Origin: DAOUCP01 sp034432155
GTDB taxonomy: Bacteria > Chloroflexota > Anaerolineae > Epilineales > Epilineaceae
DNA length: 64,000 bases
Assembly: GCA_034432155.1 (NCBI GenBank)
Contig: DAOUCP010000016.1
Span: 1 to 64,000, forward strand
Direction: 5' to 3'
Shown: one piece after another, positions 8,916 to 17,553 of the stretch
How the letters are laid out: each line of letters begins with the position of its first letter
Numbering within the stretch: the first letter of the stretch is position 1
The notes under the pieces: model-generated
The model's database searches: none
Told to the model about the DNA's origin: nothing
What the model saw: only the letters and a program-made list of their open reading frames with translations
Position numbers and translations under genes: made by a program

Positions 8916-9754
8916 TCAGTCAGGTCCTGTCCAGGGCAAGCCAAGTTGCTGAGCCGCCGATGGCTCTTCGGGCAGGAGTCCGTCCGCAAAGCGAATCAGA
9001 GGTCCCGGCCGCGTGCGTGGCGCCGCCTCGATCACCAGCCGGGCGTCGCCCAGCCGCGCGGCAACCGTCGCCAGGGCCACCCGAGGGGCATTGTTCTCGG
9101 CGTTCAGATGGGCCAGTACCACTCTCCACAACTCGGGCCCTGCCACCCCCGCCAGTAGCTCTGCCACCTGATCGTTCGACAGATGGCCGTCGTCGGAGGC
9201 GATGCGCCTCTTGAGATCGAGCGGGTAGGGGCCGCCCCAGAGCATATCGAGATCGTGATTGGCCTCTACGACCAGCAACCTGCAGCCGGCCAGCATGGCC
9301 CGCACTTCGTCCGTCGCCGAGCCCAGGTCGGTGGCCACTGCCAGCGCAAGCGGACGCACTCGAGGCGAAAGCCGAGCGGCTCGGCCGCGTCATGGCGGAT
9401 GGGGAAGGGTCGAATCTCGATGCCGCCCACACTGCGTACTCGTCGCGGCCTCAATGGTTCGCCCAGCGACGGTCCGACAACCGGCTTCAGTGCCTGACCG
9501 GTGCCACGGCTCGTCAATACCGGGACGTGGGGGTAGCGCCGGCAGAAGAGCTCCAGGCCGCGCACGTGATCGCTGTGCTCGTGAGTAACCAGCACCGCTG
9601 CCAACGTTGCCGGCTCGACCCCGCTGTCCGCCAGCGCGGCACAAAGGCTTCGCACCCCGATGCCGGCATCGATGAGCAGCCGGGTGGCGCCGAAGGCCAC
9701 GAGCAGCGCATTGCCCGAAGAGCCACTGGCCAGCGTCCGCACGGTCACGTTCAC
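8916..9754 (-). pseudogene. MBL-fold metallohydrolase (YycJ/WalJ-like), apparent frameshift near 9355
   Basis: The first frame, from GTG 9754 (AAAGG nine bases upstream), gives the YycJ-type start VRTLASGSSGNALLVAF, then metal-binding THEHSDH (residues 57-63) and FPIRHDAAEPLGFRLE. It then runs out of family-like sequence. The continuation LALAVATDLGSATDEVRAML, LLVVEANHDLDML and the C-terminal LSNDQVAELL lies in another frame starting around 9357. Both halves are well conserved and together make about 280 residues, the usual length. The family is a zinc-dependent nuclease or phosphodiesterase linked to WalRK signalling and DNA repair in Firmicutes. A single indel would restore it, so recent inactivation or a sequencing error are equally possible. 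Confidence 0.85.
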
Positions 9755-9890
9755 GCGAATCGACCTTTCCCCGCTAGCACGCCCTCCCCCATTCCCATGC
9801 CGCCTTCGTGCGCCATTGCGCACCCGAGGCAGGCGACGCAGGCGTGCGCCGCCGCCTGCGGCCCGGCTGCGGCCAGACATGCCGATTTCC

Positions 9891-9984
9891 GACGTCCCGG
9901 ACCCGGGCGCGAGCCGGCCTATCGCTCACTGCCTACCGAGGCAGCACAGCGGACGTGCCGCACCCGCGCGCGAGCCAGCCTATC
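9891..9984. repeat. Two 33-nt imperfect direct repeats in the intergenic gap
   Basis: The segments 9891-9923 and 9952-9984 (both GACGT-CCG-ACCCG-GCGCGAGCC-GCCTATC, four mismatches) are separated by 28 nt containing a small hairpin TGCCT-ACCG-AGGCA. They lie in the 283-nt gap (9755-10037) upstream of the metallohydrolase gene, which otherwise shows no gene. Confidence 0.75.
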
Positions 9985-10037
9985 CCACGCCGCCGGTGCC
10001 AGTCACCACGCCCGGCCGGCCCCCGACGCCGACCGAT

Positions 10038-11300
10038 TCACTTCACGCCAACGCGCCAGACCAGGAACCCAACCGCCAGCAACGCCACCAGGACCACCGC
10101 CCAGGTCCCGCCGCGGGCGCGGATGCCCGGCCCACCTTCGGCCACAGAAGAACCGCCGCCGGTTCGGGGCATCTGCTCGGGTATGATCCGCGTCGTCACT
10201 GGCGTGGCCACCGCCTCGGTCGCCCGGCGCCTGCCGGCCGTCACCGTCGCCACGGGCGTTGCCGTCGCGAGCACCGGTGTGATGGTCGCCGAAGCTGCCT
10301 CGGTCGCGCGCTCGGTGGTCGCGGTGGCACTGGCTGTCGTCGCTGCCGTGGCCGTCCGCGGCGCGGTCGTCTCCGTAGGTGTGACGGGAGTCGGTGTCGG
10401 TTTCTCCAGCCAGCGTCCCGTTGCCTTCGCCCGCGCGGTCAAGCCGAAGTCCTCGGCCAGCACCAGCCGCTGACTGGGCTGGCTGGCGTCGATCTCCGAG
10501 AAGACGGTGCCGCCCTCGAGCGTGTACGGGAGCTCCACCACCAGCTCCGTCTCGCCCACTGCCGTGCTCGTCACCAGCACAACGGCTGAGCCGCTATCGT
10601 CCAACACCAGCTCGCGGGCCTGCCCCCCGTCCTCGAAGACCGCCGGCCCAGAAAGGGTGGCCTGCACCGTCTCGCCGGCCGCCAGCTCATCGGCACTGAC
10701 CCGATACTCGATCGCCTGGCCAACCTCCACCTCCGCCGACTCGGGGGTGATCCGGAGGTCCGGCGCCGAGGTGCGGCGTGCCAGACAAGCCCCTTCCGCC
10801 GCTTCGTAGGCGATGAAGGTTGCCCGATCGCGGATGTCCTGATAGGCGTCCGGGATGGTGGCCAGGTCCACATCGTCCGAGAAGTGCCAGACGGCCAGTT
10901 GGCGTGCTGCTGCTTCGTCGGCGCTCAAATCGGCTTTCGCGGGATAGTTGTCCAGGACGTTGGCGATCTGGCAACCGTTTGGCAGCTCCACCACGGGTCC
11001 ATCGCTCTTATAGCGATTTCCGGAGCGCACACCCACGTCGAGCTGGATGCAGAAGGCCAGCAGTTCCTCGCCGCTGTCGAGCTTGAAGCGCAACGTTCCC
11101 GCCCAGGCATTGCGGTCCCGCCCCCCCCGCTGGAAGGCCACGCGACGGCCAACGCCACCGCCCAAGTAGGTGCCACGCAGCCGCTCGGCCGAGGCCGCCG
11201 TGGCACTGGCCAACACGCCCAGCGCGAGCGCCATGACAAGTGCACCCCGCGGGCCTCCTTCCAGATGAACTCTCCGCCTCCGAACCCTTCGATCCGCCAT
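10038..11300 (-). CDS. Thioester-domain (TQXA) surface protein with sortase-like tail
   Basis: This is a 420-residue exported protein. ATG 11300 is chosen because AGGAGG lies 6 nt upstream; a signal peptide follows (LVMALALGVLASATAASA). The N-terminal domain has the two halves of an internal Cys-Gln thioester as in TQXA/TED adhesins: Cys84 in LLAFCIQLDV and Gln134 in ARQLAVWHF. Residues about 190-310 look like one or two beta-sandwich stalk domains. A Thr/Ala/Pro-rich spacer follows, then MPRTGG (377-382), a membrane helix WAVVLVALLAVGFLVW and a basic end, which is the layout of an LPxTG cell-wall sorting signal. Thioester adhesins in Gram-positives bind host or surface amines covalently. No sortase gene lies in this window. 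Anchoring and thioester formation are inferred. Confidence 0.8.
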   Translation of the reverse strand: MADRRVRRRRVHLEGGPRGALVMALALGVLASATAASAERLRGTYLGGGVGRRVAFQRGGRDRNAWAGTLRFKLDSGEELLAFCIQLDVGVRSGNRYKSDGPVVELPNGCQIANVLDNYPAKADLSADEAAARQLAVWHFSDDVDLATIPDAYQDIRDRATFIAYEAAEGACLARRTSAPDLRITPESAEVEVGQAIEYRVSADELAAGETVQATLSGPAVFEDGGQARELVLDDSGSAVVLVTSTAVGETELVVELPYTLEGGTVFSEIDASQPSQRLVLAEDFGLTARAKATGRWLEKPTPTPVTPTETTAPRTATAATTASATATTERATEAASATITPVLATATPVATVTAGRRRATEAVATPVTTRIIPEQMPRTGGGSSVAEGGPGIRARGGTWAVVLVALLAVGFLVWRVGVK

Positions 11301-11394
11301 GCGGCGCCTCCTGGCGATCCGGAACCAAGGCCGCCCTGGCACGGGCAGGCGTGCGGGTCGCCCACGACAAGTGTGCCCCTCGCGGTTGGGGCAG

Positions 11395-12177
11395 TCAAGC
11401 GCCTTTTCGGCAACGCGCCAGCCAGAAATGGAGCATGTCGCGGCCCGTTCGTAGGACCAGACCCAGTCGGGCGCCCGTCGCCCGACCGCTCCGCCGCGGC
11501 ACGTAGCGCACGTCCACTTCGGCTAGCCGGTAGCCGGCGTCGCGCGCCCGGATGAGGACTTCGGCGAAGAAGAAGGCACTGCTGTGGTAGCGGATGGGCA
11601 GCCGGCGCAGAACCGCAAGCCGGTAAAGGCTGATGTAGTTGAACTGCCGCAGCGGTAGCCGGAAGAGCCGTTGGACGAGAAGGATGTTCAGCCGCGACAC
11701 AAGCTGCCGATACGCGCTGTAGTCCCGGCGGTCGGAGCGGACGCCGACCACGATGTCGGCCTCGCGGCTGGCGCGCCGATAGAGGGCAAGGTCTCCGAGG
11801 TCGATCGCCAAGTCGGCGGGAATCAGGATCAACCATTGACCGTGGGCATGGCGAACACCTGTGGCGAAGCCGCTGCCGATGCCCAAGTTGCTGGGATGAT
11901 GGACGACGCGCACCTGGGGATCGGCAGCGGCCAGGCGGTCAGCAATCGCCCCGGTCCCGTCCCGGCTGCCATCGTCGACGATCAACACCTCGTGCGAAAC
12001 GCCCAGTTCGTCCAGCGCCTGGCGCACGTCCCGGACGGTGTCGGCGATGGCGGCCGCCTCGTTGCAGGCCGGCACGAGAACGGTCCACTCCGGCTGCTCG
12101 CCAGAAACCGCCCCCGACCGCCCGAGCTCAGTCACCCGATCGCTCCCAGCCAAGCCGCCGGCCCGGCCATCGGTCAT
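11395..12177 (-). CDS. Family 2 glycosyltransferase (polyprenyl-phosphate sugar transferase-like)
   Basis: About 260 residues from ATG 12177; a TTG at 12195 would add six residues. The GT-A fold motifs are present: VLVPACNEAAAI, then HEVLIVDDGSRDGTGAIADR, with NLGIGSGFATGVRHA and LILIPADLAID (the DxD-like metal site reads ADLAID, lacking the usual second Asp pattern). A basic YVPRRSGRATGARLG segment near the C-terminus matches dolichol-phosphate mannose synthase-like enzymes. No C-terminal membrane helices follow, so it is probably a soluble or peripheral enzyme charging a lipid carrier for the GT39 protein encoded in the same cluster. That pairing is inferred from neighbourhood. Confidence 0.85.
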   Translation of the reverse strand: MTDGRAGGLAGSDRVTELGRSGAVSGEQPEWTVLVPACNEAAAIADTVRDVRQALDELGVSHEVLIVDDGSRDGTGAIADRLAAADPQVRVVHHPSNLGIGSGFATGVRHAHGQWLILIPADLAIDLGDLALYRRASREADIVVGVRSDRRDYSAYRQLVSRLNILLVQRLFRLPLRQFNYISLYRLAVLRRLPIRYHSSAFFFAEVLIRARDAGYRLAEVDVRYVPRRSGRATGARLGLVLRTGRDMLHFWLARCRKGA

Positions 12178-12225
12178 GCCATCGCCTGCCGGCAAACCGC
12201 CAACCCGCCGTCGGGCTGCCCGACG

Positions 12226-13302
12226 TCACTCGGACCGTTTTCCCTGGCTCGCGCCCTGGCCATCGTTCCGCAGGATCAGCTCCGGCCAGCCTCGGCGCTT
12301 CACTTCGGCTGCCACCTCCATGGGGCGGCCGTCCGCAGCGGAGGCCAGGAGCAACTGGGCCAGCGCCAGCGCCCGCAAGCCCTCATAGCCGCTCACACCT
12401 GGCGTGCCGCCGTCGCGCACCGCCCGGACGAACGCCCGCAGCTCAGCCAGCAAGGGCTCCTCGCGGGCGACGCGCAACTTCAAGACGGTGCCTTCGGCCA
12501 CCCCCTTGAACAGCGCCATGGCGTCCCAGTGCTCGGGCGCCTGGCTGTTCTCGTAGTGGAAGAGGTCCTGGTGCAAGTAGTCCAGGACGAACATGCCGCC
12601 TGGGCCCGTGAACTCGAGTCGCCGTACCTTGTTCGGTGTCAACCAGTTCACGTCCAGGACGCCAAGAGCGCCCCCGGCAAAGCGCAGCATACCGAGCAGC
12701 ATGTCTTCGTGCTGGGGATGGACGTTGCGGCCGGTCTCGGCGTACAGACGGGTCACCGGTTGCGCCAGCAAGTGGGTGAGAATGTCCAGCTCATGGGTGG
12801 CCAAATCCATGACCACGCCTACGTCGCGCACGTAGGCGGGGAACGGCGACAGGCGCCGGGCGTGCGCCAGGAACACCGGCCCCAGTTCGCCAGCCAGCAG
12901 CCGACGGTGGAGCTCGACCACCGCTGGATTGAAGCGCTCCACATGCCCGACGGCCAGCAGGCGGCCCCGATCCTCGGCGGTCAGAATCATCGTCACCGCC
13001 ATCGCCACCGAGTCGGCAATCGGCTTCTCCACCAGGACGTGGGCGCCGGCCCCGAGCGCCGCCAGGGTGACTGCTCCATGTTGGGCCGTTGGCACTGCGA
13101 CCGAGACGACGTCCGGTCGCTCGGCCACGAGCAACGCCTCCGCATCGGCGTATGCCTGCGTGCCGTAGCGGCGGGCCACCGAATGCCGGCGATCAGGTTG
13201 TGGATCGGCCACCGCCACCAGCTGGACACCCTCGAGCTCGGCGTAGACGCGCGCATGGTGGCGTCCGATAGCGCCCACACCGATGACCGCGGCGCGAATC
13301 AT
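12226..13302 (-). CDS. Gfo/Idh/MocA family sugar dehydrogenase (WlbA/WbpB-like)
   Basis: 358 residues from ATG 13302, which is preceded by CAGGGGA. The N-terminal Rossmann fold reads MIRAAVIGVGAIGRHHARVY (GxGxxG). EKPIADSVA carries the conserved Lys of the EKP motif, and the C-terminal oxidoreductase domain includes GVVMDLATHELDIL with the catalytic-region His. It comes just upstream of a DegT aminotransferase and a hexapeptide acetyltransferase on the other side in the order seen for UDP-2,3-diacetamido sugar synthesis (WbpB-WbpE-WbpD), so a role oxidising the 3-position of a UDP-GlcNAc(A) derivative is likely but not proven. It lies 136 nt downstream of the DegT gene in the transcription direction. 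Confidence 0.85.
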   Translation of the reverse strand: MIRAAVIGVGAIGRHHARVYAELEGVQLVAVADPQPDRRHSVARRYGTQAYADAEALLVAERPDVVSVAVPTAQHGAVTLAALGAGAHVLVEKPIADSVAMAVTMILTAEDRGRLLAVGHVERFNPAVVELHRRLLAGELGPVFLAHARRLSPFPAYVRDVGVVMDLATHELDILTHLLAQPVTRLYAETGRNVHPQHEDMLLGMLRFAGGALGVLDVNWLTPNKVRRLEFTGPGGMFVLDYLHQDLFHYENSQAPEHWDAMALFKGVAEGTVLKLRVAREEPLLAELRAFVRAVRDGGTPGVSGYEGLRALALAQLLLASAADGRPMEVAAEVKRRGWPELILRNDGQGASQGKRSE

Positions 13303-13438
13303 GGTCCCCTGCCCGCCGCACACGCCATCCGCCCCCGAGCCTCTCGGCTTCGCCCGCCGGCCGGACACATGCGGGCGGTCCGCGGCCGGCGGGGCCCAGC
13401 CACGGCACAGCAGCCCAGCCGGTGCAAGGCAGAACGGG

Positions 13439-14509
13439 TCATGGCTGCCTCACTGCAGCAATGACCTGTTCCACGTCGGACGCCTCGAGCCCGGGGTGCA
13501 CCGGCAACGACAGGACCTCACGACAGGCGCGCTCCGTCTCGGGCAGCTCAACTTCGTAACCCAGCCGGCGATACAAGGGCTGATCGGGAATGGGTCGCGG
13601 ATAGTAGACATCGCTCGCCACGCCGGCCGCTCGCAGACGCTCCCGGAGACCCTCGCGATCCACCGGCCGGATGGTGTACTGGTGGAACACATGCTCCACA
13701 CCGCATCGCACTGTCGGCGGTGCAATGCCAGCGATGTCGGCCAGGCCTTCGGACAGGCGGCCAGCGTTCTGGCGCCGGCGTTCGTTCCAGCCATCCACCT
13801 TGCGGAGCTGGACAAGCCCAATCGCCGCCTGGAGATCGGTCATCCGCAGGTTGAATCCCAGAAGCTCGTGTTGGTAGCGCTGGCGACTACCGTGGTCGCG
13901 CAGCATCCGCGCCCGAGCCGCGATCTCGTCGCTCCCGGTGGTGATCATGCCACCTTCCATGGTGGTCATGTTCTTGGTGGCGTAAAACGAGTAGCAGGCC
14001 GTTCCCCAGCTGCCCACCAGCCGGCCCTGATCGCGAGCGCCGTGAGCCTGACAGGCATCCTCGATGAGCACCAGACCATGATCGCGGGCGATGGCGGCGA
14101 GAGCGTCCATCTGGCACGGCTGGCCAAACAGGTGCACCACCACCATTGCCCTAGTTCGCGGTGTCAGGCGATGCACTACGTCCTGGGGATCCAGAGTGAA
14201 GGTCTCGGGGTCGATATCGGCGAACACCGGCCGCGCACCGACGTACAGGCAGCAATTGGCCGACGCCACGAAGCTGAACCCCGGCGTGATCACCTCGTCA
14301 CCGGGTCCGATTTCATGGGCCAGCATGGCGATGTGCAGGGCGGCAGTGCCGGAGGCAACAGCAATCGCGTGCGGAACGCCGCACCAGCGGGCGAACGCCT
14401 CCTCGAAGGCTTGCACCCGCGGGCCCTGGCTGAGCTGCCCAGAAGCCAGAACCTCCCCGGCCGCTGCCATCTCCTCCGCGCCGATGTGCGGCACACACAG
14501 GCGGATCAC
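13439..14509 (-). CDS. DegT/DnrJ/EryC1 family PLP-dependent sugar aminotransferase (WbpE-like)
   Basis: 356 residues, starting at a GTG that overlaps the acyltransferase stop by GTGA. The signature includes GTAALHIAMLAHEIGPGDEV, EDACQAHGA (Asp151 contacts the pyridine nitrogen) and SFYATKNMTTMEGGMI with the Schiff-base Lys179. It transfers an amino group from glutamate to a keto-sugar nucleotide. Between a Gfo/Idh dehydrogenase and a hexapeptide acyltransferase it is most likely the 3-aminotransferase of a UDP-diacetamido-hexose pathway. The family length is 360-380, so the protein is complete. Confidence 0.9.
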   Translation of the reverse strand: MIRLCVPHIGAEEMAAAGEVLASGQLSQGPRVQAFEEAFARWCGVPHAIAVASGTAALHIAMLAHEIGPGDEVITPGFSFVASANCCLYVGARPVFADIDPETFTLDPQDVVHRLTPRTRAMVVVHLFGQPCQMDALAAIARDHGLVLIEDACQAHGARDQGRLVGSWGTACYSFYATKNMTTMEGGMITTGSDEIAARARMLRDHGSRQRYQHELLGFNLRMTDLQAAIGLVQLRKVDGWNERRRQNAGRLSEGLADIAGIAPPTVRCGVEHVFHQYTIRPVDREGLRERLRAAGVASDVYYPRPIPDQPLYRRLGYEVELPETERACREVLSLPVHPGLEASDVEQVIAAVRQP

Positions 14510-15090
14510 ACCGTGGTCTCCCAGCCACACGCCGGACAACGCCAGCGCCCCGCTTCCTCGGATAGGCGCACCCCACAAGGGCAGACATGACCGGCCAGCC
14601 GCGCCGGCACCCCCATGACGAGACCGAAGTCAGGCACATCCCTTGTCGCCACCGCCCCGGCAGCAACGAGCGCCCAGCGACCAATCGTCACACCAGGCAA
14701 CACCACGGCCGCGGCGCCGATCGACGCACCGGTTCGCACCACCGTTGGCGATACCACCCAGTCGTCTTCCGTCTTGAGCGTGCCGTCGGGGTTGATCGCC
14801 CGCGGCTGCCGATCGTTGATGAGCAGCGCTCCTGGCCCGACGAACACGCCGTCTTCGACGGTGACACCGCGATAGATGCTGGCGCCGTTCTGCACCTTGA
14901 CGCGATCCCCCAGCCGCACGCCGACGTCGATGTAGACGCCCTTGCCAAGGATGCACTGGCTGCCTACGACGGCTCGCTCACGCACCTGGGCATGGTGCCA
15001 GATGCGGGTTCCGGGGCCGATCGACGCTCCGGCAGCGACCTCGGCGGTGGGATGAATCCACACCGGCACGGACGCACTACGGCTGTTCAC
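14506..15090 (-). CDS. Left-handed beta-helix acyltransferase with C-terminal zinc ribbon (WbpD/WlbB-like)
   Basis: 194 residues from GTG 15090, overlapping the stop of the GT39 gene by GTGA. Hexapeptide turns run through the chain (AEVAAGASIGPGTRIWHHAQ, GKGVYIDVGVRLGDRVKVQ, GAAAVVLPGVTIGRWALVAA), and GVFVGPGALLINDRQPRA matches the active-site loop of UDP-sugar 3-N-acetyltransferases such as WbpD. The C-terminal 25 residues (CPCG...CPACG) look like a zinc ribbon, an addition also seen in some relatives. It would acetylate the amino group installed by the DegT enzyme, using acetyl-CoA. Confidence 0.88.
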   Translation of the reverse strand: MNSRSASVPVWIHPTAEVAAGASIGPGTRIWHHAQVRERAVVGSQCILGKGVYIDVGVRLGDRVKVQNGASIYRGVTVEDGVFVGPGALLINDRQPRAINPDGTLKTEDDWVVSPTVVRTGASIGAAAVVLPGVTIGRWALVAAGAVATRDVPDFGLVMGVPARLAGHVCPCGVRLSEEAGRWRCPACGWETTV

Positions 15091-17468
15091 CGCAGCTCCA
15101 GTCCACGAACGTGGATGTTGGCGAAGTCGCCCAGCTTGCGGTTGGCGATCGTCATGCGCACTCGGCGGACCAAGTCCGGCCCTCGGTCGAAGGCAATCTC
15201 GGCGTGCACGTCACCTCCTTCCTCGGGTTGGGTCAGCTCGTAGATGACCGGCGGTGAACCATCGGCCGGTGTCAAGGCCAAGCGCCACTCGAGATCCATG
15301 GCCGAGAAGTCGCCCGCGATGCCCCGCAGCGGCTGCGGCTCGGGAAAGACCAGCTCGAGGATGAACGGATTCGCCTCCAGGCCACGGAGCAGCGTGTACG
15401 GCTCATCGTCAAAGAGGTCCTGGGCTCGACCCATATCGGTCGCCGAGTGACGAACCACGATCTCCCGCCCCGCCACCGTCGCGGTCTCGGTCACTAGCTG
15501 CGCCCGCTGCTGCCGTTCCATGGCAAACAGCTCGGGCGCGGCGTCCGAGTACGCCAGCCGCACGAAGTAGAAGCCTGGCGTGCCGTCCGGATACGGTACG
15601 GTCCGCTCGGGGGCGAATGGCTGGAACTTGCCGCTGGCGCGCGCTGCCTCGTATTCGCCCGGTGTGAGGACCCACAGCATGTCTGGCGACAGCTCGGCTG
15701 GCCGCAACAGGATCTCGCTCACGCCGCGGTGCTGGACGCGCCCCCTGAGCTCGGGCGCAAGGAAGAAACTCGGGAAGGTGTCAGCCCCATTGGCCCATTG
15801 GCAGCTCATGAGAATGGTGGTCTGGGGCTCGGACTGCAGGATCTCCGGAATGACCTTCTCGTAGAGCTGGATCGCGCCATACTGCATGCCATACAGGCCA
15901 TAGTCCGAGTACCAGTGTGGCGCTCCCGCCACCGCGTTTCGGATCAAGAGCACGTTGGCCAGGGCCAGAACCACGAAGGTCGCACCGCCGAGCGGTACCG
16001 AACCCAGGCGCCGTCCGGCCCGCACGAGAAGCCAGTCGAGGCCCAGGCCAGCCATGATGGCCGCCGGTACAAGGAGGGCCAAGACACGAGTGATGCCGAT
16101 GTCTGCCATCGCCGCCCCGGCGGGAGCCGCCAAGGCGGCCAGGATGACCGCCCGGTGTGCGGGCGTGCGGATGCGCTTGAGGCACAGGAGGAGACCCAGG
16201 AAACAGAAGGGGGCCAGCCACCAGGCGATGTGACCCAGGTCACGGTAGCGGTGGCGCACGAGGTCCAGTGGGCCCGCCGTGGGCGCAAGCAGGCGAGCCG
16301 CGAGCACGCCCATCGAGGACAGCGGGCCACTCGCTTGCGGTCGCAAGCGCTCCGCCTGGTCGTGCGACACAAACCAGTACTGGGGACTGAGGCCCCACAC
16401 ATAGCGCCGCCCGTACTCCAGCATCTTCTGTGGCAGAGTGAGCTCGCGGTTGTACCAATATGAGCCGATCATCCGCAGGTGACCACCCAGGGCCTCGTCG
16501 TGCGCCAGACGGAAGGCAACGAAGGGCCAGGCCAACAAGAGGGCCAGGACCGCGGCCACAGCCAGAGTGCGACGCTGCCGCAGATGGTACCGCCAGTCCG
16601 TGAGCACCAAGAGCAGGGCCGCGGCTGCCATGACCGCCTGACCGTTCGAGTAGGTATAGAAGGTCATGGCTGCCAGCACCAGGGCCGGGAGGAGAAAGAG
16701 AGGCCGCTCCAACCGGTAGCGCAGGTAGAAGTACAGGAAACCGGCGAAGAACGACGTCATCATGGCTGTCTCGAAGCCGGTGCGCGAGTGGAGGAGCCAG
16801 GCCGGCATGCTGCCCAGGAGTAGCACTCCGGTCCACCAGTGACGTGCGCCCAGCGGCCGGGCCAGGGTCCGGGAGACCGCGACCGCCGCCAGCAGGGACA
16901 CGATCGCCGTCGTGGCCCGGGTCACCACCACCTTCTTGCCCCACAGAACGACCGGCAGCAGGTGCACATACAAGGCGAAGGCCGGCGTCCAGCGCTGCGC
17001 CGCCGCCTCGAAGTAGATCGGGAAGAACTGGCCGCCCGGAGACCGTAGGCCGTTCTTGGCCAGCTCTGCGGCCCGCACTGGATGGAACGCTTCATCGGCG
17101 AAGAAGTAAATCGGGAAGCGTTCCAGTGCCCAGAGACGGCAGAAGGCGTAGACGAGCAGGCTCAGCGCGAAGAGCAGCCAGGGTCCGAGCGGTGCCGCGG
17201 CGGCCAACCGGTGCCGAGCGGCCGTAAGCCCCGTCACCTCGAGCTCAGCGGTGATGCCAGCGATCGAGAAAGCGCGCCTGCGCCGCGCAGCGCCCTCCTC
17301 GGGGGCCAACTCGACGCGCAGCGCCACCTCAGCGCCCTCCGGCAGATCGACCGGCTCGGCTGGCACGAACGCGCCGCCCGTCCAGCGCGCCCGCAGCGTT
17401 CTACCTTGGGCATGGCGCAGGCCGGCCGCCAGGCCCTCGTCCGCCGCGTCCTCCGCCCCAGGGCTCAT
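15087..17468 (-). CDS. GT39-like membrane glycosyltransferase with N-terminal DUF104-like segment
   Basis: 793 residues. After a soluble N-terminus of about 90 residues come roughly ten membrane helices (WLLFALSLLVYAFCRLW first). The periplasmic loop has FFADEAFHPVRAAELAKNG with Asp125-Glu126 placed like the catalytic acidic pair of GT-C/PMT enzymes. The C-terminal 250 residues are a soluble, probably extracellular domain. Residues 24-53 (LRARWTGGAFVPAEPVDLPE and on) resemble the short DUF104 antitoxin-like fold, an odd fusion. GT39 enzymes move sugars from polyprenyl-phosphate onto proteins or glycans outside the membrane, which fits the GT2 enzyme and UDP-sugar genes downstream. The acceptor is unknown. 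Confidence 0.8.
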   Translation of the reverse strand: MSPGAEDAADEGLAAGLRHAQGRTLRARWTGGAFVPAEPVDLPEGAEVALRVELAPEEGAARRRRAFSIAGITAELEVTGLTAARHRLAAAAPLGPWLLFALSLLVYAFCRLWALERFPIYFFADEAFHPVRAAELAKNGLRSPGGQFFPIYFEAAAQRWTPAFALYVHLLPVVLWGKKVVVTRATTAIVSLLAAVAVSRTLARPLGARHWWTGVLLLGSMPAWLLHSRTGFETAMMTSFFAGFLYFYLRYRLERPLFLLPALVLAAMTFYTYSNGQAVMAAAALLLVLTDWRYHLRQRRTLAVAAVLALLLAWPFVAFRLAHDEALGGHLRMIGSYWYNRELTLPQKMLEYGRRYVWGLSPQYWFVSHDQAERLRPQASGPLSSMGVLAARLLAPTAGPLDLVRHRYRDLGHIAWWLAPFCFLGLLLCLKRIRTPAHRAVILAALAAPAGAAMADIGITRVLALLVPAAIMAGLGLDWLLVRAGRRLGSVPLGGATFVVLALANVLLIRNAVAGAPHWYSDYGLYGMQYGAIQLYEKVIPEILQSEPQTTILMSCQWANGADTFPSFFLAPELRGRVQHRGVSEILLRPAELSPDMLWVLTPGEYEAARASGKFQPFAPERTVPYPDGTPGFYFVRLAYSDAAPELFAMERQQRAQLVTETATVAGREIVVRHSATDMGRAQDLFDDEPYTLLRGLEANPFILELVFPEPQPLRGIAGDFSAMDLEWRLALTPADGSPPVIYELTQPEEGGDVHAEIAFDRGPDLVRRVRMTIANRKLGDFANIHVRGLELR

Positions 17469-17553
17469 GGCGCCACCCGATCAGTCGCGCCAGCCAGTGC
17501 CGGCCATGGCGCCCTCGGAAAGCCGCGCCGCCGACCCCAGCCGCACCACCCCT

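Noticed and set aside
9891..9984. Two 33-nt repeats with a 28-nt spacer, CRISPR-like spacing
   Set aside because: Only two copies, four mismatches between them, no cas genes and no further repeats; better explained as a local duplication.
11671..13464. Plus-strand open frame of 597 codons across the sugar cluster
   Set aside because: It spans the antisense of two clear enzyme genes and their spacer, so it is a composition artefact.
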